Source: DASQGA01 sp963722715
GTDB lineage: Bacteria; Actinomycetota; Thermoleophilia; Gaiellales; Gaiellaceae
Direction of reading: 5' to 3'
NCBI GenBank assembly: GCA_963722715.1
Contig: CAVROA010000023.1
Span: 124,001 to 188,000, forward strand
Length of the DNA stretch: 64,000 nt
The translations under genes and the position numbers were made by a program. The notes below the pieces were generated by a model. That model saw only the letters and a list, made by a program, of their open reading frames with translations. It had not been told where the DNA came from and searched no databases. This document shows positions 55,065 through 62,716 of this stretch, piece after piece (the first letter of the stretch is position 1; every line of letters starts with the position of its first letter).

Positions 55065-55167
55065 GTTTGAAGGGGAGTGGCGGGGGTTGGAGGGGGTTGG
55101 TGTGAAGTGCCTTAGCTCCTACGTTTCAACCAACCGTCCCTCGCAGGCAAGCGAAAGGGTTTTCAGA

Positions 55168-55195
55168 CGTTTGGGCCATGTTTGGGCCACGGGGC
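55168..55195. repeat. 28-bp direct repeat, copy 1 (arm-site-like)
   Basis: Identical to 55825-55852. It contains GTTTGGGCCA twice, spaced by 11 bases. Such tandem short units at both ends of an element are typical of integrase arm-binding sites; a leftover of a C-terminal coding end is an alternative. Confidence 0.7.
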
Positions 55196-55280
55196 TGCGT
55201 TGTCGCACCCACCGAGCCGCGTGCGACGTAGCCAATCGACGAGGTCTCATATGAGGGGCCAAGCGGGCCGAGAAAAGTCT

Positions 55281-55306
55281 GAAGTGCGCACCAAGCTGCG
55301 CACTTC
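55281..55306. terminator. Perfect 10-bp inverted repeat
   Basis: GAAGTGCGCA and TGCGCACTTC around a 6-nt loop. On the minus strand AGACTTTT follows, so it could terminate transcription leaving the element; it could also be an operator. No gene lies at 55065-55438. Confidence 0.45.
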
Positions 55307-55438
55307 TCGGCGAGGTTGAACCCAGCGAGCAGCTTGCGCCTGCCGCGAAGCACGAAGAGGAAGTGCTCGACCTCGCGTGAAGGATGCGGGACGAAGGGTT
55401 CCCGTGACGCCCTGCCCAACTCCAAGGAGGAGAACGAG

Positions 55439-55579
55439 ATGGCCGAGGCCTACTGCGTCAAGGACAAACAGAAGGTCGAAGTCCTGAACCCGCAACGGAT
55501 CACGATGAAGAACGGCAAGCCCGCGCTGAAGGGCACCTGTCCGATCTGTGGCGGCACGGTCGTGCGGATGGGCGGCTGA
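55439..55579 (+). CDS. DUF5679-like zinc-ribbon protein, 46 aa
   Basis: ATG 55439 with AAGGAGG eight bases upstream. The sequence MAEAYCVKDKQKVEVLNPQR, then ITMKNGKPALKGTCPICGG, matches the small DUF5679 family; in that family the first motif is usually CVKC, here CVKD, so one zinc ligand appears replaced. Function unknown. It is the sole gene inside the tRNA-Leu-flanked segment and is followed by a strong hairpin. Confidence 0.85.
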   Translation: MAEAYCVKDKQKVEVLNPQRITMKNGKPALKGTCPICGGTVVRMGG

Positions 55580-55601
55580 TCCCTCGTCCTCGCGAACCAA
55601 C

Positions 55602-55634
55602 AACGGCCCTCGCCGGGCGACGGCGGGGGCCGTT
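55602..55634 (+). terminator. Terminator hairpin after the zinc-ribbon gene
   Basis: AACGGCCCTCGCC pairs with GGCGGGGGCCGTT (13 pairs, one G-T) around a 7-nt loop, 22 bp after the stop. No long T-run follows. Confidence 0.6.
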
Positions 55635-55660
55635 CCATACAGACCTCGTCAATTGGTTGT

Positions 55661-55720
55661 GTGGTACCTGTCTTGAGTGGTACCACGCTCCCCGATTCGT
55701 GAAGACCCGATTCGTGAAGA
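55661..55720. repeat. Inverted repeat and 15-bp tandem duplication inside the element
   Basis: GTGGTACC and GGTACCAC (55661-55668, 55679-55686) form a perfect 8-bp inverted repeat. Directly after, CCCGATTCGTGAAGA occurs twice in tandem (55691-55705, 55706-55720). They could be protein-binding sites. The rest of 55635-55824 holds no gene. Confidence 0.55.
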
Positions 55721-55824
55721 CCTTGTTGCACGCACCTGGATCATTGAAGGCCGTATTTGCGCCGCGCGGTGGGAGCGGGGTCTCCTAGACGCCTACGACG
55801 GCCGCCGCGCCGCCGAGTCCTAGG

Positions 55825-55852
55825 CGTTTGGGCCATGTTTGGGCCACGGGGC
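55825..55852. repeat. 28-bp direct repeat, copy 2 (arm-site-like)
   Basis: Identical to 55168-55195, about 50 bp from the tRNA-Leu gene. Confidence 0.7.
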
Positions 55853-55870
55853 CCGACACCCTCGAAGACG

Positions 55871-55896
55871 AAAACCCCCTGACTGCAGGGGGTTTT
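55871..55896 (-). terminator. Terminator of tRNA-Leu
   Basis: AAAACCCCCT and AGGGGGTTTT form a 10-bp stem with a 6-nt loop, five bases after the encoded CCA of the minus-strand tRNA, and end in TTTT. It could act in both directions. Confidence 0.75.
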
Positions 55897-55900
55897 CTTA

Positions 55901-55987
55901 TGGTGCGGGCGAGAGGACTCGAACCTCCAAGGGCCGAAGCCCAACGGGACCTAAACCCGCCGCGTCTTCCAGTTCCGCCACGCCCGC
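55901..55987 (-). tRNA. tRNA-Leu (TAG)
   Basis: An 87-nt class II tRNA: acceptor GCGGGCG/CGCCCGC, anticodon arm GCGGG-TTTAGGT-CCCGT (anticodon TAG), long variable arm TGGGCTTCGGCCC, T arm GGAGGTTCGAGTCCTCT. It has an encoded CCA, unlike the other tRNAs here. TATCCT (56001-55996) eight bases upstream fits a -10. Its 3' 31 bp recur at 55034. Confidence 0.96.
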
Positions 55988-56049
55988 GTGCTCGAAGGAT
56001 AGATCGCCGCGAGGGCGTGAGAACGCCGGCGAGTGGAAAAGCTTTCGGC

Positions 56050-57147
56050 ATGAGGTTGCTGCCCTTCCGCAAGCCGACCCGCGGACCCCAGGTCCGGAGC
56101 TGGTCGACTTCGGACCGCGACGGCTCGCAGACGGGCACGAACGAGAAAGCCGAGCCGGAGCCGCGCGCAGAAGGCGAGTCTCTCGCCCCGAAGCCCGATG
56201 CCCCCGGCCCTCAGCCGGAGCGACATGAGCCCGGCCTGGCCGACCCCGGCCCGACCGACCTCTCGAAACGAGACTGGAAGGCAATCGTCATTCGCGCCGG
56301 CAAGGAGGCGCTCGAGGACGGGATCACAGACGTTGCCGCCGCGCTCGCCTACTACGCCTTCCTCGCGATTCCGGCGGCGCTCCTCGTCACGCTTGGCCTC
56401 TTCACCGTGTTGGCTGGCCCGGACACTGTCGCGTCGATCATGGACCGCCTCCAGGGCGTCGTTCCGAGCGAGGCGATTTCGCTCCTCGAGGAGAGCCTCA
56501 ATCACACGCTCGAGAACCAGGGTGGCGGATGGCTGATGATCGTGATCGGCGTCGTCCTCGCGCTGTGGACCGCGACCGGCGCCATGACGGGTCTCATGCG
56601 CGGACTGAACCGCGTCTACGGCCGCAAGGAGACACGGAACTTCCTGAAGCAGCGCATCGCCGCGCTCCAGATGCTCGCCTGCCTGCTGATCGCATTAGGG
56701 CTCGTCTTCACGCTGCTCGTCCTCGGCCCGGAGATCTCCGACTGGGTCGGCAACGGTCTCGGGCTCGAGACGGTGTTCGGCTGGATCTGGTGGACGGCAC
56801 AGTGGCCGATCCTGATCGGCGGGCTCCTTGCCGCCTTCGCGGTGGTCCTCTACCTGGGCCCGAACATCGACCATCCGCGATGGATGTTCCTCACCCCAGG
56901 GGCGGTCGTTGCCGTCGTCATCTGGCTGGCTGCGTCCGGCCTCTTCGCGCTCTACGTAAGCCTTTTCGACTCGTACAGCAAGACGTGGGGGTCTCTGGCG
57001 GCGGTGATCATCATGCTCACCTGGCTCTGGCTCTCGGCACTCGCGATCCTGTTCGGAGCCGAGATCAACGCCGAGGCTGAGCGCAGCCGCGAGCTCCGCG
57101 CCGGACAGCCGGCCGAGCGCGAGCTGACGGCGCCCACCAAGTCCTGA
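56050..57147 (+). CDS. YihY/BrkB family inner-membrane protein
   Basis: A 365-aa protein. About 80 polar, Pro/Glu-rich residues (EKAEPEPRAEGES, PDAPGPQPERHEPG) come before the YihY core of six membrane helices, with AALAYYAFLAIPAALLV and SWGSLAAVIIMLTWLWLSA-like segments typical of the family. Function unknown; it was once called ribonuclease BN. A CCCCC/GGGGG hairpin at about 57155-57168 follows. Confidence 0.88.
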   Translation: MRLLPFRKPTRGPQVRSWSTSDRDGSQTGTNEKAEPEPRAEGESLAPKPDAPGPQPERHEPGLADPGPTDLSKRDWKAIVIRAGKEALEDGITDVAAALAYYAFLAIPAALLVTLGLFTVLAGPDTVASIMDRLQGVVPSEAISLLEESLNHTLENQGGGWLMIVIGVVLALWTATGAMTGLMRGLNRVYGRKETRNFLKQRIAALQMLACLLIALGLVFTLLVLGPEISDWVGNGLGLETVFGWIWWTAQWPILIGGLLAAFAVVLYLGPNIDHPRWMFLTPGAVVAVVIWLAASGLFALYVSLFDSYSKTWGSLAAVIIMLTWLWLSALAILFGAEINAEAERSRELRAGQPAERELTAPTKS

Positions 57148-57209
57148 CACACCCCCCCACACGGGGGATGCCTGCGAGCACAGTCTGGCCTTAGCTACGA
57201 CGAAGGGGG

Positions 57210-57257
57210 CAGCGGCCGTCCTCTCCGTGCAGGCAATGGACCCATGGAAGGCCGCTG
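57210..57257 (+). promoter_or_regulatory. Hairpin over the ribosome-binding region of the Fn3-like gene
   Basis: CAGCGGCC (57210-57217) and GGCCGCTG (57250-57257) are perfectly complementary, 32 nt apart; the second arm abuts the ATG at 57259 and covers part of the GGAAGG purine run. It could limit translation. Speculative. Confidence 0.3.
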
Positions 57258-57258
57258 A

Positions 57259-60159
57259 ATGAGCTTCACCCCGAGCCGCAAGAAGACGTCGATCTCGTTC
57301 TGCGCCGCCTTTCTCCTGCTGGCGCTCGCCGCTCCGGCCCAAGCCGCACCACCGACGCCCGCACTCCTCAGCCCGGCCAACGGTGCTGTCGTGCCCTCGC
57401 TACCCGCATTCGCGTGGTACCCCTCCCGGGGCGCCCACCACTACGAGTTTCAGGTCTCCGCCGACGCCGGTTTCAACTCGCCGGTGCTCGGCTACGGAAA
57501 CGACCGCTTCTTTACCGGGAACACGAGGGCGACCCTCAAGAAGACGATCCCCAACGGGACGCTCTGGTGGCGCGTTCGCGCCGCGACCGAGGCCGGTGCC
57601 GTCTCCCCCTGGTCAGCCGTCCGCTCCGTGAAGAAGGCCTGGACCTCAGCCCCCACGCTCCTCTCGCCGGCCTATGACGCGACACTGACCTACCCCTCGT
57701 CGCCCTTCAAGCTGAGCTGGACTCCGACGCCCGGCGCCGCCAAGTACGTGGTCACGCTCGCGACCGACCCCGCGCTCGGCTCGCCTGTCTGGACACCGGT
57801 CGAGACCGCGGCTGCGCAGTTCAGCCGCGCGCCCGCGCTCGCTCCCGGGCGCTACTACTGGGGCGTCACCCCGATCGACGCGCAGGGCAACAGCGGCAAG
57901 CCGTCCAGCGTCGGCACGTTCACCTGGGCCTGGCCCACGACCACCTCGACGGACCTCGACGACCTCGTCTCTGCGTTGGAGGTGTTCGACCCGCTCTATT
58001 CATGGAACGCACTTCCCGGCGCGGCCCGGTACGAGGTGGAGGTCAACTCATCCTCGGACTTCACGCCCGGCTCGAAGGTCTGCTGCTCCGGCACCACCCT
58101 CGGGACGGCGTTCGCGTCCACAGTCCTCTTCGAGAACAACACGTACTACTGGCGCATCCGCGCCCTGGACCAGGCCGGCAACGCCGGTGTCTGGAACCTC
58201 GGCCCGGACTTCGTCAAGACGTTCGACAACGTCGGGCCCGTGACCGCGCCGAGCATCAAGAACCTCCGCTTGCGAGACAACCTCGCGGATCCCGGGACGG
58301 ATGTCGACCTCGTGACCCCCGGCTACCAGACGCAGGTGCCAATCGTGACCTGGGACCCGGTCCCGGGCGCCTCGAGCTACCTCGTCGAGGTCACCTATTA
58401 CGACGACGGTGCCGGCATCTGCGACTGGACACACGGCGCCACCGAGCACTGGACGAGCCAGACCGCCGCCAACGCCTGGTCACCACTCGGTACGGGCTGG
58501 AACAGTGTGAAGCCCTACCCCGATGGGATGTCCGTCTCGACGGATAGCAACACGGCCTTGGAGGCCGGACATTCCTACTGCGTGCGGGTCCGGGCACGAA
58601 CCGATCGCGACACGAACAACCAGGACATCTACGGCGACTACACGTACCTCGACGGGGGAACCCCCGGTGGACCGGCCTTCACCTTCACGGATTACGCGAC
58701 GGGTGCCGCCTGCACCCCCTCGTGCACCAACGGCTACCTCGGGACCGGCGACTACGTCCTCCCCGCCCACGGCACCACGACGGGCCGAACGCCCCTCTTC
58801 ACGTGGAAGCCCCTTTCCGGCAAGCAGAGCTACTTCGTGATCGTGTCGAAGGACGCGTCGTTCAACAACATTGCCGACTACGCGTTCACGCAGATCCCGG
58901 CGTATGCGCCCAGGACGCACACACAACCCTCGACGTTCTCCGACGAGACCACGCTCTACTACTGGGCCGTCCTGCCCGCCGCCAACTTCAACGGAGGGCT
59001 CTCGGCCGGCGATCCGCTTCTCTCCGCCTTCCGGAACTTCCAGAAGCAGTCGACGCCTCCGACGCTCATCTCCCCGGTGGGCAACACGCAGATCGCGACA
59101 CAGCCGACCTTCATGTGGACAGCCGCCGAGGGAGCCCGCCGATACCGGCTCCAGGTGTCACAGGATCCGACCTTCGGCTCGCCGATCGACGACGTTCTGA
59201 CCCGGTCGACCGCCTACACGAGCAACAGCACCTATCCCGCCGACACCGTCCTCTACTGGCGCGTCCGCGCCGACGACGAGAAGCTGGTCGGCCTCACGTG
59301 GTCGGCAACCGGCACCTTCCGGAGAACGCTTCCAGCCCCCGTCCCCGATGCAGACAATCCCACCGCGGGCGACCTGATTCCCCTCTTCACCTGGGAACCG
59401 ATCACGGGCGCGGTCTCCTACGACTTCGAGATCAACGAGCCGGACGGCGACTCGAGCGTCTTCGAGGACGCCTACTCCAGCGCATTCGCCTTCGTCAAGA
59501 TGACCGGCACCGGCGTCTGGGGCTGGCGCGTGCGCGCGAACTACCCGACTACGAGCTCCTTCTCACTGACCGAAGGGCCTTGGTCGGGGATGAGGTACTT
59601 CACGCGCACGATCCACGAGCCCACGGGCGCAACGACCGATCGCGGCGTGAACCGGGTCCTCTTTAGCTGGCAACCCGTGCTCGGCATGAAGGACTACCGC
59701 CTGCAGGTCTCCTCCCGTCCCGACTTCGCCCGGCTCGTCGAGAACGTGATCACAGACAACACGGTCTACGCACCGAGACTTTCCACCGGGCAGGAGTACC
59801 TGAACGGCGGACTCTTCTACTGGCGCGTCGCCGCCGCCGATGAGGACAGAAACATCGGCGACTTCAGCCCCGCTCTGACCCTCTCCCTCCCCAAGGTCAT
59901 GCGCGTCACGACGAGCGGGAGCCCAGTCAAGGGACGTCGAGTCCCGATCACCCTGACCGCTCGCGATTCTGCACGCAGGCCGGTGAGGGGTGCGGCCGTC
60001 CGCGTCTCAGGCGCCGGCGTGACAGCCTTCACGAAGCGGACGAACGCCGAGGGCCGCGTCGTCCTCTACGTCAAGGCAAGGCGCGTCGGACGCGTCACCT
60101 TCGCGATCACGAAGAGCGGTTACGTGCGCACGGTCATCCGCCTGAGCGTCCGCCGCTAG
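57259..60159 (+). CDS. Large secreted protein with eight Fn3-like repeats
   Basis: A 966-aa protein with a signal peptide (basic RKK, hydrophobic FCAAFLLLALAAPAQA, probable cleavage after AQA). Then about eight repeats of 90-100 residues, each with a W-x-P-x-x-GA-x-x-Y-x-x-x-V pattern (FTWEPITGAVSYDFEI) and a YWRVRA strand, typical of Fn3/carbohydrate-surface proteins. The C-terminal 90 residues form an Ig-like (Big_1-type) module. No sortase signal or C-terminal helix: secreted or loosely wall-bound. Role unknown, perhaps adhesion. Confidence 0.85.
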   Translation: MSFTPSRKKTSISFCAAFLLLALAAPAQAAPPTPALLSPANGAVVPSLPAFAWYPSRGAHHYEFQVSADAGFNSPVLGYGNDRFFTGNTRATLKKTIPNGTLWWRVRAATEAGAVSPWSAVRSVKKAWTSAPTLLSPAYDATLTYPSSPFKLSWTPTPGAAKYVVTLATDPALGSPVWTPVETAAAQFSRAPALAPGRYYWGVTPIDAQGNSGKPSSVGTFTWAWPTTTSTDLDDLVSALEVFDPLYSWNALPGAARYEVEVNSSSDFTPGSKVCCSGTTLGTAFASTVLFENNTYYWRIRALDQAGNAGVWNLGPDFVKTFDNVGPVTAPSIKNLRLRDNLADPGTDVDLVTPGYQTQVPIVTWDPVPGASSYLVEVTYYDDGAGICDWTHGATEHWTSQTAANAWSPLGTGWNSVKPYPDGMSVSTDSNTALEAGHSYCVRVRARTDRDTNNQDIYGDYTYLDGGTPGGPAFTFTDYATGAACTPSCTNGYLGTGDYVLPAHGTTTGRTPLFTWKPLSGKQSYFVIVSKDASFNNIADYAFTQIPAYAPRTHTQPSTFSDETTLYYWAVLPAANFNGGLSAGDPLLSAFRNFQKQSTPPTLISPVGNTQIATQPTFMWTAAEGARRYRLQVSQDPTFGSPIDDVLTRSTAYTSNSTYPADTVLYWRVRADDEKLVGLTWSATGTFRRTLPAPVPDADNPTAGDLIPLFTWEPITGAVSYDFEINEPDGDSSVFEDAYSSAFAFVKMTGTGVWGWRVRANYPTTSSFSLTEGPWSGMRYFTRTIHEPTGATTDRGVNRVLFSWQPVLGMKDYRLQVSSRPDFARLVENVITDNTVYAPRLSTGQEYLNGGLFYWRVAAADEDRNIGDFSPALTLSLPKVMRVTTSGSPVKGRRVPITLTARDSARRPVRGAAVRVSGAGVTAFTKRTNAEGRVVLYVKARRVGRVTFAITKSGYVRTVIRLSVRR

Positions 60160-60173
60160 AACTCAGGCGAGGG

Positions 60174-60179
60174 CTACAC
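60174..60179 (+). promoter_or_regulatory. -10 box of tRNA-Arg
   Basis: TACACT nine bases upstream of the tRNA 5' end. A matching -35 was not seen. Confidence 0.4.
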
Positions 60180-60188
60180 TGGCCCGGC

Positions 60189-60261
60189 GGCCCCGTAGCT
60201 CAGCGGATTAGAGCAGCGGACTTCGAATCCGCGTGCGGAGGTTCGACTCCTCCCGGGGCCA
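60189..60261 (+). tRNA. tRNA-Arg (TCG)
   Basis: A 73-nt cloverleaf: acceptor GGCCCCG/CGGGGCC, D arm AGCTCAGCGGATTAGAGC, anticodon arm GCGGA-CTTCGAA-TCCGC with anticodon TCG, T arm GGAGGTTCGACTCCTCC. The CCA end is not encoded. The 160 bp between it and the cyclase gene hold no gene, only a repeated CCGTGCTCTC. Confidence 0.96.
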
Positions 60262-60421
60262 CCTCCGTGCTCTCGCCATGTCAGCAACTCCGGAGAGGCG
60301 TCCGTGCTCTCCCCTTGATGAGACTCGGGAGCCTCGATAACAGGGCGGGCGATCTTGTTGCGCCTGGGAGATCCGCTCTTCGAAGACGGCGGGCATTGGG
60401 CATCGGTAGCGTCCAGGTTCG

Positions 60422-61204
60422 ATGGCGAAGCTGACGCCCGAGGAGATGTGGGAAAGGATGCTGACCGGCGACTACCCGCGTCTGCACCGCATGCGCCGCA
60501 TCTGGGGGGCGCTGCCGTCGCCGCCGCGCTGCAAGCTCTGCAACGCTCCTTTCCGTGGCCCCGGCGGCGTCGTGATGCGGGCGATCGCCTACGGCCCGTC
60601 ACCTCTGAACCGACGGCTCTGCAAGTGGTGCATACGCGCGGTTCACAAGCACCCCGGGGGCGCCGAGGTCGAGATCTCGGTGCTTTTTGCGGACGTCCGC
60701 GGGTCGACGGCAATCGCCGAGCGCATGGCGCCGGAGCAGTTCTCGCGCCTGCTGGCGCGTTTCTACGGGGCGGCGGCGGAGGTCATCGACGAATCCGACG
60801 GCATCGTCGACAAGTTCGTCGGCGACAGCGCCGTGGCGCTCTTCATCCCGGGTTTTGCCGGGACCGACCATGCGGCCAATGCGATCGCGGCCGCCCGGAA
60901 CTTGCTCCTGCAGATCGGGAACGACGGGCCAGAGCCGTGGATACCGGTAGGCGTCGGCGTCCACACCGGCGAGTGCTTCGTGGGCACGGTCGGCGAAGGC
61001 GATGCGCGAGACTTCACGGCCCTGGGCGACACGGTCAATACGGCCGCGCGGCTCACGGACCTCGCCGGGGCGGGTGAGATCCTAATCAGCGCCGAGGCTG
61101 CAGCAGCCGGCGGCTTCACAACGACGGGGCTCGAGCGCCGGTCGCTCGAGCTACGTGGAAGGGAACAGAGCGTCGATGCCTGGGTTGCAGGGGCTCGGAC
61201 GTGA
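60422..61204 (+). CDS. Adenylate/guanylate cyclase domain protein with N-terminal Cys motifs
   Basis: A 260-aa protein. Residues about 30-75 hold CKLC and CKWC pairs (likely a zinc site). The class III cyclase domain runs from about 85 to 240 with metal Asp residues in LFADVRGST and VGDSAVALF and the catalytic TVNTAARL (Asn and Arg present), so it looks active. TAGCGT nine bases ahead of the ATG may be its -10. Adjacent to tRNA-Arg. Confidence 0.88.
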   Translation: MAKLTPEEMWERMLTGDYPRLHRMRRIWGALPSPPRCKLCNAPFRGPGGVVMRAIAYGPSPLNRRLCKWCIRAVHKHPGGAEVEISVLFADVRGSTAIAERMAPEQFSRLLARFYGAAAEVIDESDGIVDKFVGDSAVALFIPGFAGTDHAANAIAAARNLLLQIGNDGPEPWIPVGVGVHTGECFVGTVGEGDARDFTALGDTVNTAARLTDLAGAGEILISAEAAAAGGFTTTGLERRSLELRGREQSVDAWVAGART

Positions 61205-61313
61205 GCGGTCTGGGCCGGCAGGGCGTCGAGCGGCAAACAAGCGGGAGACGGCGTCCGCGGTTTCACCCGGAATGGGGTGCCGCTTCATGCGAAAGCCAAC
61301 TAGACTGCAGGTA

Positions 61314-61478
61314 GTGAAGGACGCCCCGCCAACGACTCGGGTTGTCATCCCGAGCAAGTTGGGGCTCGGGCCGTGCGACCACGCTTTTGGCGAGAAGGCC
61401 GATCTGAAGCGCAAGGCCGCTGCCGAGGCCCCGCCCGAGAAGCGCGCCAGGCGCCACCGCTCGGGCCACGCCGGCTAG
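61314..61478 (+). CDS. Possible small basic protein, 54 aa
   Basis: GTG 61314 to TAG 61478 with TAGACT seven bases upstream (leaderless pattern). The protein is basic and Ala-rich (KADLKRKAAAEAPPEKRARRH) with a CDHAFGEK stretch. Coding character is plausible but it is unrecognised. An in-frame longer start exists upstream inside the cyclase end. Confidence 0.35.
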   Translation: MKDAPPTTRVVIPSKLGLGPCDHAFGEKADLKRKAAAEAPPEKRARRHRSGHAG

Positions 61479-61493
61479 AGCACTCTGCGCGGC

Positions 61494-61499
61494 TAGTCT
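61494..61499 (+). promoter_or_regulatory. -10 box for the DsbA/FrnE-like gene (leaderless)
   Basis: TAGTCT ends six bases before the ATG at 61506, so the start point coincides with the start codon. No Shine-Dalgarno is needed or seen. Confidence 0.5.
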
Positions 61500-61505
61500 G
61501 GCCTC

Positions 61506-62105
61506 ATGGCCGAGCACGAGATCGTCATCTGGTCGGACTACATCTGACCCTTCTGTCGCCTCGGCCAGCGCACGGCTGAGCGGCTCAAGCGCCGGTTCGG
61601 CGCCCAGATCGACTGGCTTCCCTTCAACCTGCACCCGGAGTACCCGCCCGAGGGCATTCCCAGGGCAGAGCTCAACCGACGCTACGGCGAGAGTTTCCAC
61701 GGGCGCCTCGAATCGGCGTTCGAGCGGGAGGGACTCCGCTACAACCCGCCGCCCGAGGTGGTGCCGAACTCGAGTGCGGCGCTCCGCCTGACCGAGTTGG
61801 CACGCGCGCAGGACAAGCACGAACCGACGCATGACCGGCTCATGCAGGCGTACTGGGAGGAGGGCCAGAACATTGGCGATCCCGAGGTCCTCCGGACGCT
61901 TGCGACAGAGCTCGGGCTCGATGAGGCAGACGCGGCGATCACCGGCGATCTGCACGGCGATGACGTTGCGCGCGCGACCGCCGAGGCGCAGTCAGTCGGG
62001 ATCAACGCAATCCCGGCCTTCCTGCTCGACGACCGCTTGATCGTGCTCGGAGCGCAACCCGACGCGGTCTTCGAGCAGGCGTTCGACCAGCTCGCCCGAG
62101 CCTGA
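61506..62105 (+). CDS. DsbA/FrnE-like oxidoreductase with in-frame TGA at the catalytic Cys (candidate selenoprotein)
   Basis: A 199-codon frame from ATG 61506. Residues 10-20 read SDYI-TGA-PFCRLG: the family motif is SDxxCPWC, so TGA (61545-61547, codon 14) replaces exactly the first catalytic Cys, and Cys17 is intact. The frame then continues through the helical insert to the cis-Pro region (GINAIPAFLLDD). No other stop or frameshift occurs. A hairpin (61560-61580) follows at a distance suited to a bacterial SECIS. UxxC selenocysteine use is the leading explanation; nonsense mutation or a base error cannot be excluded. No selABCD genes are in the window. Confidence 0.72.
61560..61580 (+). 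promoter_or_regulatory. Candidate bacterial SECIS hairpin
   Basis: CTCGGCC and GGCTGAG pair (seven pairs with one G-T) around AGCGCAC; the stem begins 13 nt after the TGA, and the loop (20-26 nt downstream) contains two G. Two more pairs may form below a small bulge. Position resembles E. coli-type SECIS; sequence alone does not prove it. Confidence 0.4.
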
Positions 62106-62119
62106 ACGCGCGCACATAC

Positions 62120-62151
62120 GACAGGGGCGGCGCCAAAGCGCCGCCCCTGTC
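62120..62151. terminator. Strong bidirectional hairpin between convergent genes
   Basis: GACAGGGGCGGCGC and GCGCCGCCCCTGTC form a perfect 14-bp stem around CAAA, between the DsbA/FrnE-like gene and the SRPBCC gene. Confidence 0.7.
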
Positions 62152-62175
62152 CGAGCCATATTCGCAACGTGCGTT

Positions 62176-62640
62176 TTAGCGCACGGAGGTCTGCTCGACC
62201 TCACCGCGCCAGGCACCCGACTCCTGGCCGCGACTCTCGACGAGCTTCTTGAACCGCTCGAGGTCGCCTTTCACGCGCCGGTCGTCGAGACCGAGAGCAC
62301 TCCCGGCCTTCTCGACGAGGCCCTCGGCTTTCCAGTCCATCTGAACCATGATCCGAGTCTTCGCGTCGCCGACTCGGTGGAAGGTGACGACGCCGCTGAT
62401 TCCCTTCCCGCCCGTCGCCTTCCAGGCGATGCGCTGGTCCGGAACCTGCTCGGTGATCTCGGCTTCCCACTCCTCGGACTTCCCGCCGACCTCCGCCTTC
62501 CAGCGAAGGTGGGTGTCGTCAATCTGGTGGACGTACTCGACGCCCTCCATGAACTCGGGAAACTCCTCGAACTGCGTCCACTGGTTGTACGCGGTGCGTA
62601 CAGGGACGTTGACCTCGATCGATTGCTCGATGGTAGGCAT
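62176..62640 (-). CDS. SRPBCC family protein (cyclase/dehydrase type)
   Basis: A 154-aa protein: MPTIEQSIEVNVPVRTAYNQW, the FEEFPEFMEGV segment and a long C-terminal helix, typical of START-like SRPBCC (polyketide cyclase/dehydrase, CoQ10-binding) proteins. Ligand unknown. ATG 62640 is chosen for GAAGGGGGT just upstream; a GTG-like start at 62655 would add five residues. Confidence 0.85.
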   Translation of the reverse strand: MPTIEQSIEVNVPVRTAYNQWTQFEEFPEFMEGVEYVHQIDDTHLRWKAEVGGKSEEWEAEITEQVPDQRIAWKATGGKGISGVVTFHRVGDAKTRIMVQMDWKAEGLVEKAGSALGLDDRRVKGDLERFKKLVESRGQESGAWRGEVEQTSVR

Positions 62641-62716
62641 GTAGACCCCCTTCATTTGATGTCCGTCGTCCTCTACCCGGGACAAGCGCGTCTAAACGGT
62701 AGGCTGGGCACCGACA

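Larger units (their letters stand above)
55034..55933. mobile_element. Putative mini-element integrated at tRNA-Leu (remnant or satellite)
   Basis: A 31-bp stretch of the tRNA-Leu 3' end (55903-55933) recurs perfectly at 55034-55064 without the rest of a tRNA, as expected for attL/attR after site-specific integration into the tRNA. Inside, a 28-bp direct repeat (55168-55195, 55825-55852) made of two TTTGGGCCA(T/C) units lies near each end, like the arm-type sites of a tyrosine integrase. Between them is one 46-aa gene. No integrase gene remains. It could be a decayed or non-autonomous element. Confidence 0.6.

Noticed and set aside
55126..55425. A 99-codon minus-strand frame as an integrase fragment
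   Set aside because: No tyrosine-recombinase residues (R-H-R-Y region) are visible; the frame mostly reads through repeats and the antisense of the zinc-ribbon leader.
55168..55852. The two 28-bp repeats as a CRISPR remnant
   Set aside because: Only two copies, 657 bp apart, with an internal 11-bp duplication and a gene between them; this does not fit a repeat-spacer array.
57148..57258. Cyclic-di-GMP or other known riboswitch before the Fn3-like gene
   Set aside because: A hairpin and purine-rich stretches are present, but none of the conserved riboswitch core sequences I know could be matched.
60174..60713. Minus-strand frames across tRNA-Arg
   Set aside because: They read the tRNA and the antisense of the cyclase; no coding signal apart from it.
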